This document shows positions 22,309-34,765 of a stretch of 64,000 bases of DNA, piece after piece; position 1 is the first letter of the stretch; every line of letters begins with the position of its first letter. Source of the stretch: Uloborus plumipes (lineage: Eukaryota; Arthropoda; Arachnida; Araneae; Uloboridae); NCBI GenBank assembly GCA_038373865.1, contig JAXGGA010002313.1, positions 61,372 through 125,371 of the forward strand. The letters run 5' to 3'. Position numbers and translations under genes: made by a program. The notes below the pieces were generated by a model. The model saw only the letters and a program-made list of their open reading frames with translations, was not told the DNA's origin and did no database searches.

Positions 22309-24029
22309 TAGAGGTGGCCCGAAGCACTGTTTATGTTTAGTCAAAGCACCGAATACCGAAGCTTTGGCCAACTAATGGCCGTAACTTCAGCTGACGTACA
22401 TATTGAAGTTTTAACATTGAATGCTTTAATGAAATGCATACAATATATTATTCTCCGTATGCTTCAATATTCCTAGTTTTACACAGCCTTTTTTTCTTAC
22501 TGTCTCATTTTTAAATTAATTTCACTAGTTAACGTATTTATTTTTGCTTTGTACTGTTAGTACCAGAAAAACAGACATTTCTATTTTTTTTTTTTTTTTT
22601 TAATTCTAAATAAGCAATATGAAGCATTAATTGGAGTAAAAAAAACCTCTACAATTAAGTTGATGCTTATAATAAACCATCTAATTTTATGAAATATTAA
22701 ATCACAGAAAAATTAAACTCGAAATTAGCTGTTATTCACATTATATCGTAAAATCGTATGTGTAACAGATGTCGAAACATTTTTAATTTAAAATTTTTGA
22801 AATTGAACTTTGCACAGGTACTCTTTCTTAATTATCCTTCAGTATTTATATTTTGAAAAAAATATTTAATAAGTTTTAGTTTTGGAAAGGTTTTCTTCAA
22901 AAAGCTTTAAATTGAAAATAAGACTTTTACTTGAAGTAACAAATGAAATCGAAGCCTAATATCTGTCATCAAAAGTGGATGTGCCGGGAATGGGAACTGT
23001 CTTCATATTTGGCTTAATTAAAAATAAATAAAAATTCAGTTTCAATTTTCTTTTTGTTTCCTGTCAGGATGTTTTATAAATCTGGACTATTATTAATAGT
23101 CTTCATCAATTTCTAGAAAATGTGTTAACATTTGTCAACATGTTAATGAATGGAAGAGAAACTGAAATTTTATGGCTACAACTTTATTAAATAAAATATG
23201 ACTTTAAAAAATTCTGAGTTGGTAAATGTTAAGAATTGGCGTATTTTTATATCTAAGCGCCAGCACTAGAAATGCGTAAGAAAGTCACGTTTCACGAGGT
23301 TTACTTTAAAGTAACTAAAGTTGTTCGTCTAATTACAGTAACCCCTCGTTACATCGCGCTTTTCGGGGGACAAGAAAAGAGCGCGATATATCCGAAAGCG
23401 CGATATAACCGAGGTCATTAAAAATAGTTTTTTATCCAGCATAAAAGTAAATTATACGTGCACATGCATAAAAATTCATTTATTCGAACATTAGATTTTA
23501 GGGCGTGTGTTTTCTTGACACTTACCAGATGCGTTTCACTCATGGTATCAATACAAAAGAAAGTGTTCAGTAGTTTCCAAACTGTCTGTGCAGTATGCAA
23601 CTTTGGGTGACAAGAATCTGCTGCTTCTTTTCAGCGAATTCAGAAGAATAGAAGAACCTTCGTTTTGTTCATTGATGACAAAAATAAATGAGAAAGAGAC
23701 CTTTTCTGAGCACCTTACATATTTTCTCAAAAATGGTTCCGAACTAAAAGTTTTTTTTTGGGGGGGGGGAGACAAAAGAAAAGAGCGATATATCCGAATG
23801 AGCGATATAACGAGGGGCTACTGTACTAACTAAATGTAATTTAACTCTATTTATCTATATTTCGTATAGAATTTTCAAGTTAAATATATTATACTGTTAA
23901 TTATTCAACACAGTGTAAAGCTTAAAAGACAATATTTTATGGAATTATTGTTGTAAAATGAAAATTTACAAAATGAATTACTATAGAACTTAGCGGCCGA
24001 ATCACACCTCATGCTTCGGCCCATCTCTA
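22309..24029. mobile_element. hAT-like element 'TAGAGRTGGSCCGAAGC', 1.7 kb
   Basis: The left end TAGAGGTGGCCCGAAGCA and the inverted right end TAGAGATGGGCCGAAGCA match at 16 of 18 bases. No clear 8-bp duplication is visible. It contains a younger pogo-like MITE at 23336-23823. No transposase frame remains. Confidence 0.6.
23336..23823. mobile_element. Pogo/Tigger-like element, 488 bp
   Basis: The ends CAGTAACCCCTCGTTACATC and (inverted) CAGTAGCCCCTCGTTATATC are flanked by TA (23334-23335, 23824-23825). The minus strand carries a 60-codon frame (MHTAQTVWKLLNTFF...) that is also in the copy at 59660-60143. It is probably a remnant of the parent transposase, which I cannot identify securely. 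A G-run sits at 23760-23769. Confidence 0.85.
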
Positions 24030-26620
24030 GTTAGTGGTAGGAGTGGTTTCGTGGGTTTTGTTAGTTTCGTAGAAGAGTTTTATATTTCAGTTTTTCTATC
24101 AAATGCGATTTCATTTTCCTTTACTCGGATTTGCATTATTTCTCCCACGCATCCATTTTATTGTAACTCCACAACATCACTTATTTTTCTACATATTGTT
24201 AAGGATCTTGAGTAAAACGATTTTCAACTTTCCTTTAATTGGCTTTGCATAATTTCCTATATCTACCACCAATCTTTTTTTTTTTTTTTTGTAACTCCAC
24301 ATCTATACATCTATTTTCTTCTTCTTCTTTTTTTTCTTTCTTTTTTTAATTTTTTTTTATGTGTGTGTGTTTGTTTTTTTAATGAATGAAATATCTTGAA
24401 TAAAAACAATTTGCACCGTACACAGAGCTCATTGATCATACCATTTTTATTTTTAATCTAAAAAAAGAACAAAGGGAAAACTTTGCAGTTATGAATATTT
24501 TTTGCAAGTACGTTCCAACGTTGATGTCAATTGTTCGATTTGTCATTTGTTAAATTTTCCATACGGTATTTTATTGTGCTTTTCTATTGCCACTTCTTGT
24601 TTTGAAAAACGCTTGGCTTTTGTTATTTATTATCTCAAGAAAATTTTAAGTCGAATCATTAGTGGTGCGTGCTGCTGATTCCACAGCACCAACACGGATA
24701 TACAAGTACAAACTTGTCTGTATATATAGTTCATAATCTTAACAATATAAACCCTGGTGGGCTTAAAGAAAAACAAAAATAGCTATGTAATCCTGCACAT
24801 CGAAAGTGGATTGGATCTGCCAAAAATAACTAAATGGATGATATGTCGCCTTTTGCTTCGACGAGACATGCTGTTACACCGCATTTAGTAAAATCTAGTC
24901 ATCTCTATTTCTTCAAAAGTGGGTTTATCGGAAGTGGGTTTTATTTAAGTGGGTTTAATCAGACAAGCACCCAGATGACGATGTTATATTTATCGCCAAA
25001 TTGGAATTTTCGAATTTTTTGACTTTTGTTTGGACGCAGACGATATTCGAAACTAGTTGCTCAAAATCAGCTGAAATTTTGCTTTTAGTGTTATTACGAA
25101 TGAAAGAAAAATGTGAGCAAAGATTAATAGCCGAAGATTGTGGTGAACAAAACTGATGTTGAGTACTAAGATTTTTAAATGGCATGTAATATTTAAAGTG
25201 ATTGTTGAAGTTCGGCACAAATTCCGAACTAAAATCTGAACAAACGGATGATTTTTTATTTTTTTCAGAAAAAAAAGGAACGAAATTTTTCCATAATGTA
25301 ATCCCCTTTGTAAAACTTTCTACCACGCAAGCTAAAACATTTTACTGCATGAAATTTATTCCATATTCTTTGAAACAATTTCGTTTCTTGCAGTTTAATA
25401 CTTGCTTCATATTTATGAAACTTAAGTAGATACAAAATATTCAGAGTCACATCAATTAATTAATGTGAAAAAGGGGCTTCAAATCAGGAAAAAGAAAGAA
25501 GCAAAATAAAATTCACTTATTGAAAAAAAAAAAAAAGTCGATATGCACAATTCCGAATTTATTTTCTTCCATAGTTCACGAAAATTGGTCACACATTTAA
25601 ATATCTGGTCAGTAGCAAACTTTGAAAAAATCCCCAAAAAATATTTTGTGAAGAGTGAAGGGTCTCATAAATTTTAGTCGTGTCAGATGGGGCGGGGGTA
25701 ATGCTAAGAGCAGGGTGTTACTTATCAAGTAAGGACAGGCTTTCACAGATTTTATTTTTAAATATTTTAATTATTTAGATGATGTAGCAACAATTCTTCG
25801 TTGAAGTTATTTGAAAACCGTCCGATGTTAAAACATTCAATTTTTGAAAGATTTATCTTTAAAAAAAGCAAACATTTATGTGCTATTCTTATTCATGTAA
25901 AGGTACAATACAGTTCAATTGAGAACAGAATAACTTATTATGTCAATTTTTCATTGAGCTATAAATTTCAACTCAGGAAAAAGTAAACAATTAAACATGA
26001 ATTTTGATAAAGAGGCCTTTATGTAACTTTCAGATATTTAAATAACTTAAAGGTCAAGTAAACAGGACCGGCTATATCAAGATGTTCCTATTTTGTACTC
26101 TTGGGGTTAAGGGGTGATTAGAAGGCATATTTCATTTTATATAAGCATGAGAAATTTATTATGAAGTTCTTGAAAAATAAAGGAGCTTATATCCAAGACT
26201 GCCCATTACCATATAGTTTGCAAGGGTACAAATGTATTTGAAAAGGAAATAAAACTACAAAATCAACTAAGAAAAACCTGTTTTCTAACACCTGTTCCAT
26301 TATTTATGCTTTTAAAATTATGAATTAAAAATTAAAATTAAGCTCCTTACCAAATTTTGTCATAAACGGGATGATATCTTGTAATTTCTTGTGTTATACG
26401 AATATCCAACCATATTTTTTTTCTCCTAAGCTAAAAAGCCTTGTCCTAAAAATCCATATTGTTTAAACACACCTCGAAATAAAACTTCCTAATTCAGATC
26501 ATAAAAAGATAATGCCAAAGAGAGATTTATGTCAACCCTTTCCTACCGAACATGCTGTCATTCAAAGATGCGTTTATCTTATCGACCCTCTAAATTCCTG
26601 AAAATAAGTAAAGTTAGCGC
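24030..26620. other. No gene recognised; low-complexity T-rich DNA
   Basis: It has long T and TTC runs at 24270-24375. A 123-codon minus-strand frame (25326-24955) is Ser/Asn/Phe-rich and matches nothing I recognise. It overlaps a plus-strand frame at 25202-25429, so I do not call a gene. Confidence 0.5.
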
Positions 26621-26719
26621 AACGTTGTGAGGTATGGCAATAGCATTCTGACATTGTTATCATATGTTGGTCGCATTCCTAATCTGCAAGCAAAATTTGA
26701 TAGACATTTGAATCTGATG

Positions 26720-27060
26720 TCATTAATCCGGATAGATTTTGCTTATCTTTGTGAACGTCGATATTCGATCATTGAAAAATTGTTGCTGTTGCAGTTTATG
26801 CCAAATGTTTTGTGCAAAATGGTTTAATCAGAACCGAAAAAGTCATATTTTTGTATGTATCTGTACATACAGTAGAATATCAATTGCCCGAACATTAAAA
26901 ATCCTAAGCGTCAAAAATCCGAACGCCGGATAGATTTTGCTTATTAATGGAAACTTCAATATTCGAATATTGAAAAATTGTTGCTATTGCAGTTCGTGCC
27001 AAATATTTTATGTAAAAATAATTAGATCATAATCGAAACAATCATCTTTTTGCAAATTAT
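26720..27060. repeat. Duplicated block of a dispersed repeat (two copies about 206 bp apart)
   Basis: GGATAGATTTTGCTTAT...ATTGAAAAATTGTTGCT occurs at 26729 and again at 26935. A third diverged copy is at 34618-34750. CAGTAGAATATCAATTGCCC at 26871 resembles a pogo-like MITE end. No gene. Confidence 0.6.
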
Positions 27061-27066
27061 ACAACT

Positions 27067-27792
27067 AGAGTTAACCGCCACGGCTTTGCCCGTGGTAAAA
27101 TTTTTACTGCTGTTGCTGTATCCATAATGCACGAATTAAAAAAACAAAGCAGAGGAAGTATAGTGCGAAACTGAAGCGTTATTTCACCACAGTTTATCAG
27201 AAAAGAAATATCTGCCTTGTTCTCGCAAAATTGCAATGTTTAAACTCTGAAACTGCGAATACGAAAACGTTCTCTCTTGGCGAGATTTACCATACTTAAT
27301 ACTGACAGTTTTTTTTTTTTTTTTTTTTCGATCTAAACGAAATTCTAGTTTTAGCTAGTGACCTTTTTAATTTCCTTGACGATTAATTTTTAATAGTAGT
27401 TAGGATTTGTTTTTACTTTTTAGGTAGCGTTTAGAGAAATAATTATAAAGCCGACCATGTGCCAAATAGGCAAGAACTTTACCATCATTGTTTTTATTTT
27501 GACAATAGTTAATATCTTACCAAAACATTCAAAACGGCTCACTTTTTTATTTATTAATTCAAAAACTTTGTTGGGCCTTCCTTGCATTTAGATTGCAAAA
27601 AAAAAAAAAAAAAAAAATCAGCCTTTTGAAACTATAGTTCTATCAAAACTTTTGATAGCTTTAGATGGTCAAATTTATTTATTTGACGAATTTTTTAAAT
27701 TTTAACGGGATTTTTGGAATCACTGTGGCACCAATATCTGGAAAAGCACATCAAGTATTTTTGATACTTGCGTATTAACTCCACCGCAATCT
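27067..27792. repeat. Fragment of the 'CGGCTTTGCCCG' repeat class, then unassigned DNA
   Basis: AACCGCCACGGCTTTGCCCG at 27070 resembles the opening of the insertion at 42128 (CCCGGCTTTGCCCGGG). Poly-T (27309-27328) and poly-A (27598-27616) follow. No coding sequence. Confidence 0.4.
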
Positions 27793-28325
27793 GGCAATGC
27801 TACTGGCTTTTAAGGAGGGCTGTACGTGGAATGCTAGAAAACATCACATTTTCATAGACTGCAAAACTTCATATGCAAGAACACACCTTCTTATATTTTA
27901 AAAGTGGTATGTTTCAATTATACATGTATCTGAACAACAGAATACCACATTAGAATTTACATTTTTTATAAATTGTGTCATAAAAATGAAGAATTCTGAA
28001 AAATGCCATAGAAAAAAAAATTGCGGGGTGAATCGGAACACTTGTTTCTGTTGTTCCAATCAAGGGCGTATTTAAGGGGTGGCGAGGGGGCCCGCCCCCC
28101 CCCCCCGAAATCGAGAAAGATTTTTTCAAAAGTAGGTGTTTGGTTCGTGTTTGCTCAAAAAAAAAAAAAAACAATCTTAAGAAAAAAGCCCACTCTCTAT
28201 TAACATTGTTTTCAAAGGTGTATGTAAGGGAGAACTCCAGAAGGTCTTTCCCTCCTATGTCCCCCCCCCCCGAAAGAAAATTCGGATTTTTTTTTTTTTT
28301 TAAATAAAGGTAGTTATTATTATTA

Positions 28326-29256
28326 AAGACTTTTTCTGTACTTACTTTTGTCATGGTTTTCACATTTTGCTTCCGGTTGCAGAGTTAAATCCAACCGCGT
28401 GAACTTTAACGCACTTCCGCTTCTTAGTGGAGCGAGCGGCACAGCGCGTTCTCTCAATCTGCTATATTTTTCTTTTAAAGACTTTTTGTTTCCAGAAACA
28501 ATGAAATAATAGTAATAATAAAACCGACGTTTGGTTAATAAACTCAACACGTTAATCTCAAGGCTAACCAAAACAAAGATATATTTGCGGATTGTGGGCA
28601 TTTATCCTTCACGTAAAGAGAGATATATATAAGCCTCTCATATAAATATTTTTACTTATATAAGAATCATCGGAGTATACTTTTGGAAAATCACTGGTAG
28701 TTTGTTTATATGACCTTTTAAAACGCAATGTAAATATTTTATTGTTCTTGTTATTTTAATTCTATACTGATTTTAAAACGTAACTTGCTTCATACAAATG
28801 AATATTTTAGAAGAACAAAAAAAAAAAAAAAACTAGGCGACAACGCGATCGTGCAAGATATGTTTTCAAGAAAAATAGTAACATAGTGCTTCAAACTGGA
28901 AGTCCTATTGCACGACAGCATAGACTACAGGCACTTCGCAATAGATATAAAAAATTGAAAGCAAATGAAACGAAAATTGAAAAAAATGATGAAAAAAAAA
29001 TTGACTAATATGTTGATTGTTAGCTAATCTCATTCGTTTCATTTCTTCTTTTGCTTTAATATTGCAAGGTCGGATTTAAAGCTTCCAGTCATAGTCCTGC
29101 CAATGATTGTACTCGACTCAAAACCACATAAGCCAAACCGCTCGCTCCACTATAAAGAGGAAGTACGTCAAAGTTCACGCGGCTGGATTTAACTCTGCAA
29201 CCGGAAACAAAAGGTGAAAACCATGACAGATGCAAGTACAGAAAAAGTCAAAAACT
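28326..29256. repeat. Inverted-repeat pair, about 115-bp arms, inside the hAT-like insertion
   Basis: 28329-28443 (GACTTTTTCTGTACTTAC ... GGAGCGAGCGG) is the inverted counterpart of 29140-29250 (CCGCTCGCTCC ... GTACAGAAAAAGTC). It is probably a non-autonomous TIR element. The roughly 700-bp interior is AT-rich and non-coding. Confidence 0.7.
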
Positions 29257-29283
29257 AGTCAAGTTTAAAAATTCGCTTAAGTG

Positions 29284-29880
29284 ACTTATTAAAAAATCTG
29301 GTATGGACCCCACACTACTTCCTTTTACGTGTAAATTTCTTAGTAGATGTTTTAAGTGTTAAAATAGAGTGCTTGGAGTGAGCAAGATAATAATTCAAAC
29401 ATTTACACCCTAGTTTGCCACGAAAAATGCAAAAAAATGATTTACAATGATTAATTTTCCAAATATCGCCGATTTTAACATCATTCAATTGATTTTTCGC
29501 AAAATATCGCCAATAGCGCCAAATTGAACCGAAATTCATAAATTTTTTTTTTCGCCAAATTTATCTCCAACTTGGCGATATATCACCAAGTTGGCATTAA
29601 ACACTTGGCGACCAAAAGCTTGGCGATACATCGCTAAGTGGTCGCGCCAATTCATATCACTTTAGTCAGCATTGAAATTAATACTGATTTACCCCATAAA
29701 AGGGGTAAGACATCCCCTTGGGAACATGCGAATGCAACCGCAAGGCGAGGTACACAACTAGACCCTACTTGAAGCCTACATACCAAGCTAGAAGTTTTTA
29801 CGGCATATAGTTTTTGAGTTATACGACATACATACGTATATACAGACGGCACGAGAAAACTCGTCCTAATTAACTCAAGG
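29284..29880. repeat. Interspersed repeat with TTGGCGA motif cluster, copy 2
   Basis: It has the same order of segments as 1280-2060, from AAAATCTGGTATGGACCCCA through the TTGGCGA/TCGCCAA cluster (29545-29645) to GACGGCACGAGAAAACTCGT. It is shorter in the C-run and CATA-repeat portions. Confidence 0.7.
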
Positions 29881-30029
29881 GTGTTGATAAATTAACAAAA
29901 TTGGAAACGAAATATTCTCATGAATAAAAAAATAAAGTGTTCGTGAATAGCATTTTTAACGGCGTTTGTTATTTTCTCGGTGAATTATGCTTAACGGCGT
30001 TTGTCTTCACGCAATTTTAAATAAATTTC

Positions 30030-30504
30030 AAAACGAAAAAACTTTGAAATAAAATATAAAAAAAACTTTTTAAATTTAAAGACTATTTCTGTCCGCTCAT
30101 TCGCACTAAAAAGTTTGAAATAAACTAAGTATTCGATATAGTGATTATAGTGCTCAGAAATTTCAGCTCATCTTGATGTATTTATATTTACGTTAATGCT
30201 AAAGCAGCCAATAAAGTTTAAATTAAAAATTTGATTTAAGAAATAGGCGGTATACTGTTTATTACGAACAGCTTTTACTATACCGCCTACTTCTTAAATC
30301 AAATTTTTAATTTAAACTTTATTCGCTGCTTTAGCATTAACGTAAATATAAATACCTCAAGATGAGCTGAAATTTCTGAGCACTATAATCACTATATCGA
30401 ATACTTAGTTTATTTCAAACTTTTTAGTGCGAATGAGCGGACAGAAATAGTCTTTAAATTTAAAAAGTTTTTTTTATATTTTATTTCAAAGTTTTTTCGT
30501 TTTT
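30030..30504. repeat. Palindrome, about 225-bp arms, 24-bp loop
   Basis: 30030-30254 is almost the exact inverse of 30279-30504 (GGCGGTATA at the loop, AAAACGAAAAAAC at the ends). Only a handful of differences are visible (for example CAATAAAG/CTTTATTCG). Its transcript would fold into a long hairpin. No coding content. Confidence 0.92.
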
Positions 30505-32700
30505 CCTTTTTAGTTTACTCTTAAATTATTTACATACTTTTAGCTTGAAATACATAAATAAATAAATAATTATTGCTAATAATAATTCGTTAGATGGCAC
30601 CAGGAAGTGGTGCAACCCAAGAGAGTCAGGGAGCCCTTGCGCTTTACTCAAGAGAAAAAAGAACGTGTCTTAGGAAAATGAAGATATTTCAATTAGAAAA
30701 GCATCGAAAAAATCCCAATCATTTTGAATAGAAATCTTTAAATGAAAAATATTCAACGTAGATTACTAGTCAGCAAATTACGTTTCTCTCTTTCTTCTCG
30801 TTCCTCCTTTTTTTCTAGGCAGTCAGGAAATAAGAGTCTTTAAAATCATGCTACACTCAATAAATTTAAAATTAAGTGTAATTATTTCTCCCCGGCAAGA
30901 AATTTTAAAATAAAGTGTAAGTATTTCTCCCAGTAAGAAATTTAAAATAAAGTGCAATCATTTTCGGTTTTAGTTTTTTCACAAATAATTTTCAACAAAA
31001 AAAAAAATAAATAAATAAAATCGAAAAGAGGTAGAAGTCCAAGCCGGCCGAGCTAGAAGGGGCACGTAGTTTTCAATCTCTTTACCAGTGATGAAATTAA
31101 AGAATAGACTGCCTCTCCGTGGCGGGTTTAGGGTAGGAAATCGAGGCCCGTATATCCGCCAAGCATGTATTCAAAGAAGGCTGAGATCTTAAAATTTCGC
31201 TTTTACAACGTGTAATTTAATTGCAGTTTCAAGATTTCAATATCCAAAAATTTTCGGAAGAGAGTTCTTTTCCCGCTTCTTCTTCAATACCTTGGTCAAA
31301 CATTGCCTCAAATGGCATTTTAGAGATTTAAAATTCAAACAGTTAACGGTAGTTGATATTCCCCTTACTTTTCTATAGTCTTTAGCTCTAAAATGTGTTT
31401 TTGGAAAAGAGAGAGCTCGCGAATTACAGTCTCTATGCTCAAAAATTTTCAGAAGAGTCCCTAAATCCTTTTCCTAAATGTTCTCAGACAAAGGGACAAA
31501 GCCTAAAAGCAGTTGTTCCTATCAAAAATCATGGCGTAAGCGGCGCTATTGAATTATTTTTAAGGGGCGTTTTTAAAAGTTTTTGTTTTCTTTTTCTTTC
31601 ACGTGTGGCTCTCGTTTTTAGAGGGATTTTCGTGGAATTCTTGAATGATAAGTTTTTGCTCTTGGGGGTAATGGGCACCTCTGCTAAAAGTAAAATTTTG
31701 AACCTTCAGTTTCAAAAAATAGAGCTTAAAATTGCATTCTTGAAGCTTCAATGCCGCAAAATTTCGGGGCACAGCGCCCGAATCCTGCCTTTTCTCTTGA
31801 CGGTATTAAAGATAACCTAAATAAAAGTGTTTTTAAAACATTAATTTCGAAATATTTCGGGAGAGAGTCCTTGCTAACGTCACTACCAAAGATGGTCTAA
31901 AGTAAAGATGGCTTAAGGTTTCAATTTTGAAAAAAGGTAGCATAAATAATTTTTATTTTGAAAAAAGTTTCGGAGGGAATTTTAAAACTTCGTAATTTTC
32001 TATCTTTTCCAAAAATTACAATATTTTAATTCAATTTGAAAATTTCCACTTGTTTTACAGTAATAGTGAAAAAAAAAACTTGGGGGGGGGCTAAGCTTGA
32101 TTATATGGGCCCCCTCCGAAATAAAAACCTATATACGCCACTGGTTCCAATTCAAACTCATTTGAAGGAAACTGTTTGAAAATCAAGATTCTAACCCAAA
32201 TTCCTCTAATCAAGACAAGGACAAGGATTTATTACTGTTTATCCCTTCTCGTGAGAAACTAGATCTTAGAATGACAAAAAGTTGCAGATTTCATAAGATT
32301 TTTTCTCCAGGAGACTTCTTTTTATTTAAAATACGAGGGTGAAAGTCACATAGACTTTATGTAGCAAAAGGCAAGAACACAGACAGTGATGAATAAGCGA
32401 AAAAATCTTTCAGGACAATCCCCGAAACCCAGAGATTTTAAGAAACTAAAGAAAAGGCAGCGATCATCCCAGAAGATACTATAAAAAAACTTAAGCCACG
32501 TCACAATTGCTAGTTTTAAGGACAAGTACATATTGTGGACGACATGAGTGACTTCCATTCGTGTTAAATCTTTGTATTTCAATTCAAAAGCATTTCTTAA
32601 AATTGCTTTTCATTTTTCATAAGTTCAAAATTATTTTGAATTTTGACAAATTATAAACGTTTACTGGTATTGAAATTTTACTTTTATTTGACAATAATTA

Positions 32701-33849
32701 CACTGGTCGACAGTGGTTCACTAACAACAACCAAATTATTATTTTTATTACGTATTCATATAGTTATTTAAATACCTGCAAGTAAAAAAGTCCCACCACG
32801 TCTCAATTTTCCATAATAAAAAAAAAAAATTTTTTACTATTTTTTATGATTTTCGCACCAAATGCCTATTTTTGGAGGGAAAAGGAGCAAAATATTAACT
32901 CCTAAATTTTTTTGGAGGTGAAGGGAGACTCAAAGTCCGAAATCATGACCACCGATAACAAAAAGGGGGACGAGGGGAGTGTATCCCCTTAAAATATGCA
33001 AAAAATCATGAAAAAGTATCTTTTTATTCTGGTTTCTTTAATATGACGTTTTAAAATTTTTTTATGGTGTAAAATCAGAGTATAAGACCCCCTCCTATTA
33101 TTCCTATGCCCAAAAAAATTTTCGCGCTGTAAAATAAAATAAAAAAAAAAAAAAAAAAACGATCTTATGACTGACGCACGCTAAATACTGCTAATTTTAC
33201 GGCTTTGTATCAGAGGGGCGGGGGGGGGGGCTTTCGGCAAAAAGTGGAGAGTGATGGAGAGGAAAGGGGCCATATTTGGATTTTGGAGATAATTTTACAT
33301 AAGAACCAGCCAGAATACGCCGTCTTTCTGAAGACCTGCGATGTGTCTCGTATTTAGCGTGCGACAGTCATAAAATCGGTTTTTAATTTTTTTTATTTTT
33401 TTTTTTTACAGCGCGAAAATTTTTTCGGACGTAGGAATCATAGGAGGGGGTCCTATCCTCTGATTTTACATCGAAATTTTTTTTTAAACGTCATTTTAAA
33501 AAAACAAGAATGAAAAGATCATTTTTGGTGATTTTTTGCTCATTTTGAGGGGGTACACCCCCCTAAGAACCCCTTCTTTGCTATTAGTGGTCATGATTTT
33601 GAACTTTGAGTCTCTCTTGAAACTTCAAAAAAAGTTAGGAGTTAATATTATGATCCTTTCCTCTTGAAAAAAGGTGTGTTTGATATGTTTTTCCAGTTAT
33701 GTTCAGTACTTTTTAGAAATTCATAACAAAAAAACTGTACGTGCTACAGCTTTTTTACTATTATTTTTGAATTCTACACTGCAAAATTAGTCAAAAACAG
33801 TTAATTTCATCTTTGTTAGGGAAAAAAAGTGAAAATTTGTCGACTAGTG
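32701..33849. mobile_element. Foldback element, 1.15 kb, 3-bp TSD (TTA)
   Basis: The ends CACTGGTCGAC and (inverted) CACTAGTCGAC enclose two diverged inverted arms of roughly 500 bp (for example AAAATCAGAGTATAAGACCC against GGGTCCTATCCTCTGATTTT). TTA flanks both ends. The uninterrupted relative reads AGTAATTATCTG near 5706, with a single TTA. A 3-bp TTA/TAA duplication points to a PIF/Harbinger-type mobilising enzyme. Confidence 0.85.
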
Positions 33850-34599
33850 TTATCTGTTCTTGTTCTCCCTCATCAATATTACTCATGTTTGTGAGACCTA
33901 TTACAGATTTCATGGAAAAAAATAAAAAAATTAACATGTGTTCCGATTGACCCCTATCAGCGGGGTGATTCGGAACACCCATAATGTCCTATATATTTTA
34001 ATAATAACTGTTCAAAATGTTTTGTGTTTGCTTGGAATATCAAAAGTAAAGCAAGAACGAAGTTTTTACCCAGAAAATCAAATTGGAAAAAAAATCTTTT
34101 AACTGCTTTTTTTACAATCAAAGCTGAAAAGTGTTCCGATTCACCCCATTTTACGGTAGTAATTTCAAGAAGTAAATTAATAAATTTGTATAGAAAAACC
34201 TATTGGAAAAATGGCATATACAAAGTGTACTGCTTAGAGAGGAAAATTTATTGCTCGAAAACCAAAATAAGTTTCAGCAAATTTAAAAAAGTAAGTAATC
34301 ATTTGAAGAAATGAATAAAATAAAGCTAAAACACTATTAAAATTACTTACTTTGAAGACTAAATGTTTTTTTTTTCCAATGGCAAGTAAAAAAGACAATT
34401 GTAATCACAGAAAACGAAAAAGGGAAAACAAAAATTCTATAATAATTAGGGTAGCTCTCGCCATCCAATAGCACTCCCAGATTGGAGAGTGATGAAGAGC
34501 AGGGTATTTTCGCATGTAAACTAAACAATGTAAGTACACGTACTTCAATTGCAAAAAAAAAAAAATACAATTTCGCATTTTTTGCATACAATAGAATGT

Positions 34600-34765
34600 C
34601 AAAAATCCGAACGTAGAATATATTTTGCTTATTTATGGAAACTTTAATATTCGAATATTGAAAAAAAATTATTACTGTGACAGTTCATGCCTGATATTTT
34701 ATTAAAAAAGAATTCAATCGCAATCAAAAAGATCATCTTTTTGTATGTATGTACAGTGGAACGTC
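34600..34765. repeat. Dispersed repeat related to 26720-27060
   Basis: It shares TTTTGCTTATTTATGGAAAC, ATTCGAATATTG and a CATCTTTTTGTATGTATGTA-like tail with the two units at 26729 and 26935. CAGTGGAACGTCAAAATTCC follows at 34753. No gene. Confidence 0.55.

Larger units (their letters stand above)
28061..32143. mobile_element. hAT-like insertion, 4.1 kb, perfect 8-bp TSD
   Basis: It starts CAAGGGCGTATTTAAGG and ends with the inverted CAGTGGCGTATATAGG. GTTCCAAT flanks it at 28053-28060 and 32144-32151. The uninterrupted copy at 5153-5160 has a single GTTCCAAT, which proves the target duplication. The interior holds the inverted pair 28329-28443/29140-29250, a copy of the TTGGCGA repeat (29284-29880) and the palindrome 30030-30504. 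The 141-codon frame at 31395-31820 resembles no protein. No transposase was recognised. Confidence 0.88.
27793..34156. mobile_element. Second copy of the 4718-6014 element, 5'-truncated and interrupted twice
   Basis: Three blocks, 27793-28060, 32144-32700 and 33850-34156, join to reproduce 4880-6014 in order. The first roughly 160 bases and the left TIR are missing. The two interruptions are the elements at 28061-32143 and 32701-33849. The right end CACCCCATTTTACGG (34142-34156) is intact. Confidence 0.85.

Noticed and set aside
27950..28363. 137-codon minus-strand frame
   Set aside because: It spans the junction between the host TIR element and the hAT-like insertion and translates poly-A, poly-C and poly-T runs (KKKKK, GGGGG, FFFFF).
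31395..31820. 141-codon open frame inside the hAT-like insertion
   Set aside because: No recognisable domain or similarity, repetitive AAAATTT-type composition, and its position is inside a non-autonomous element. It is treated as chance.
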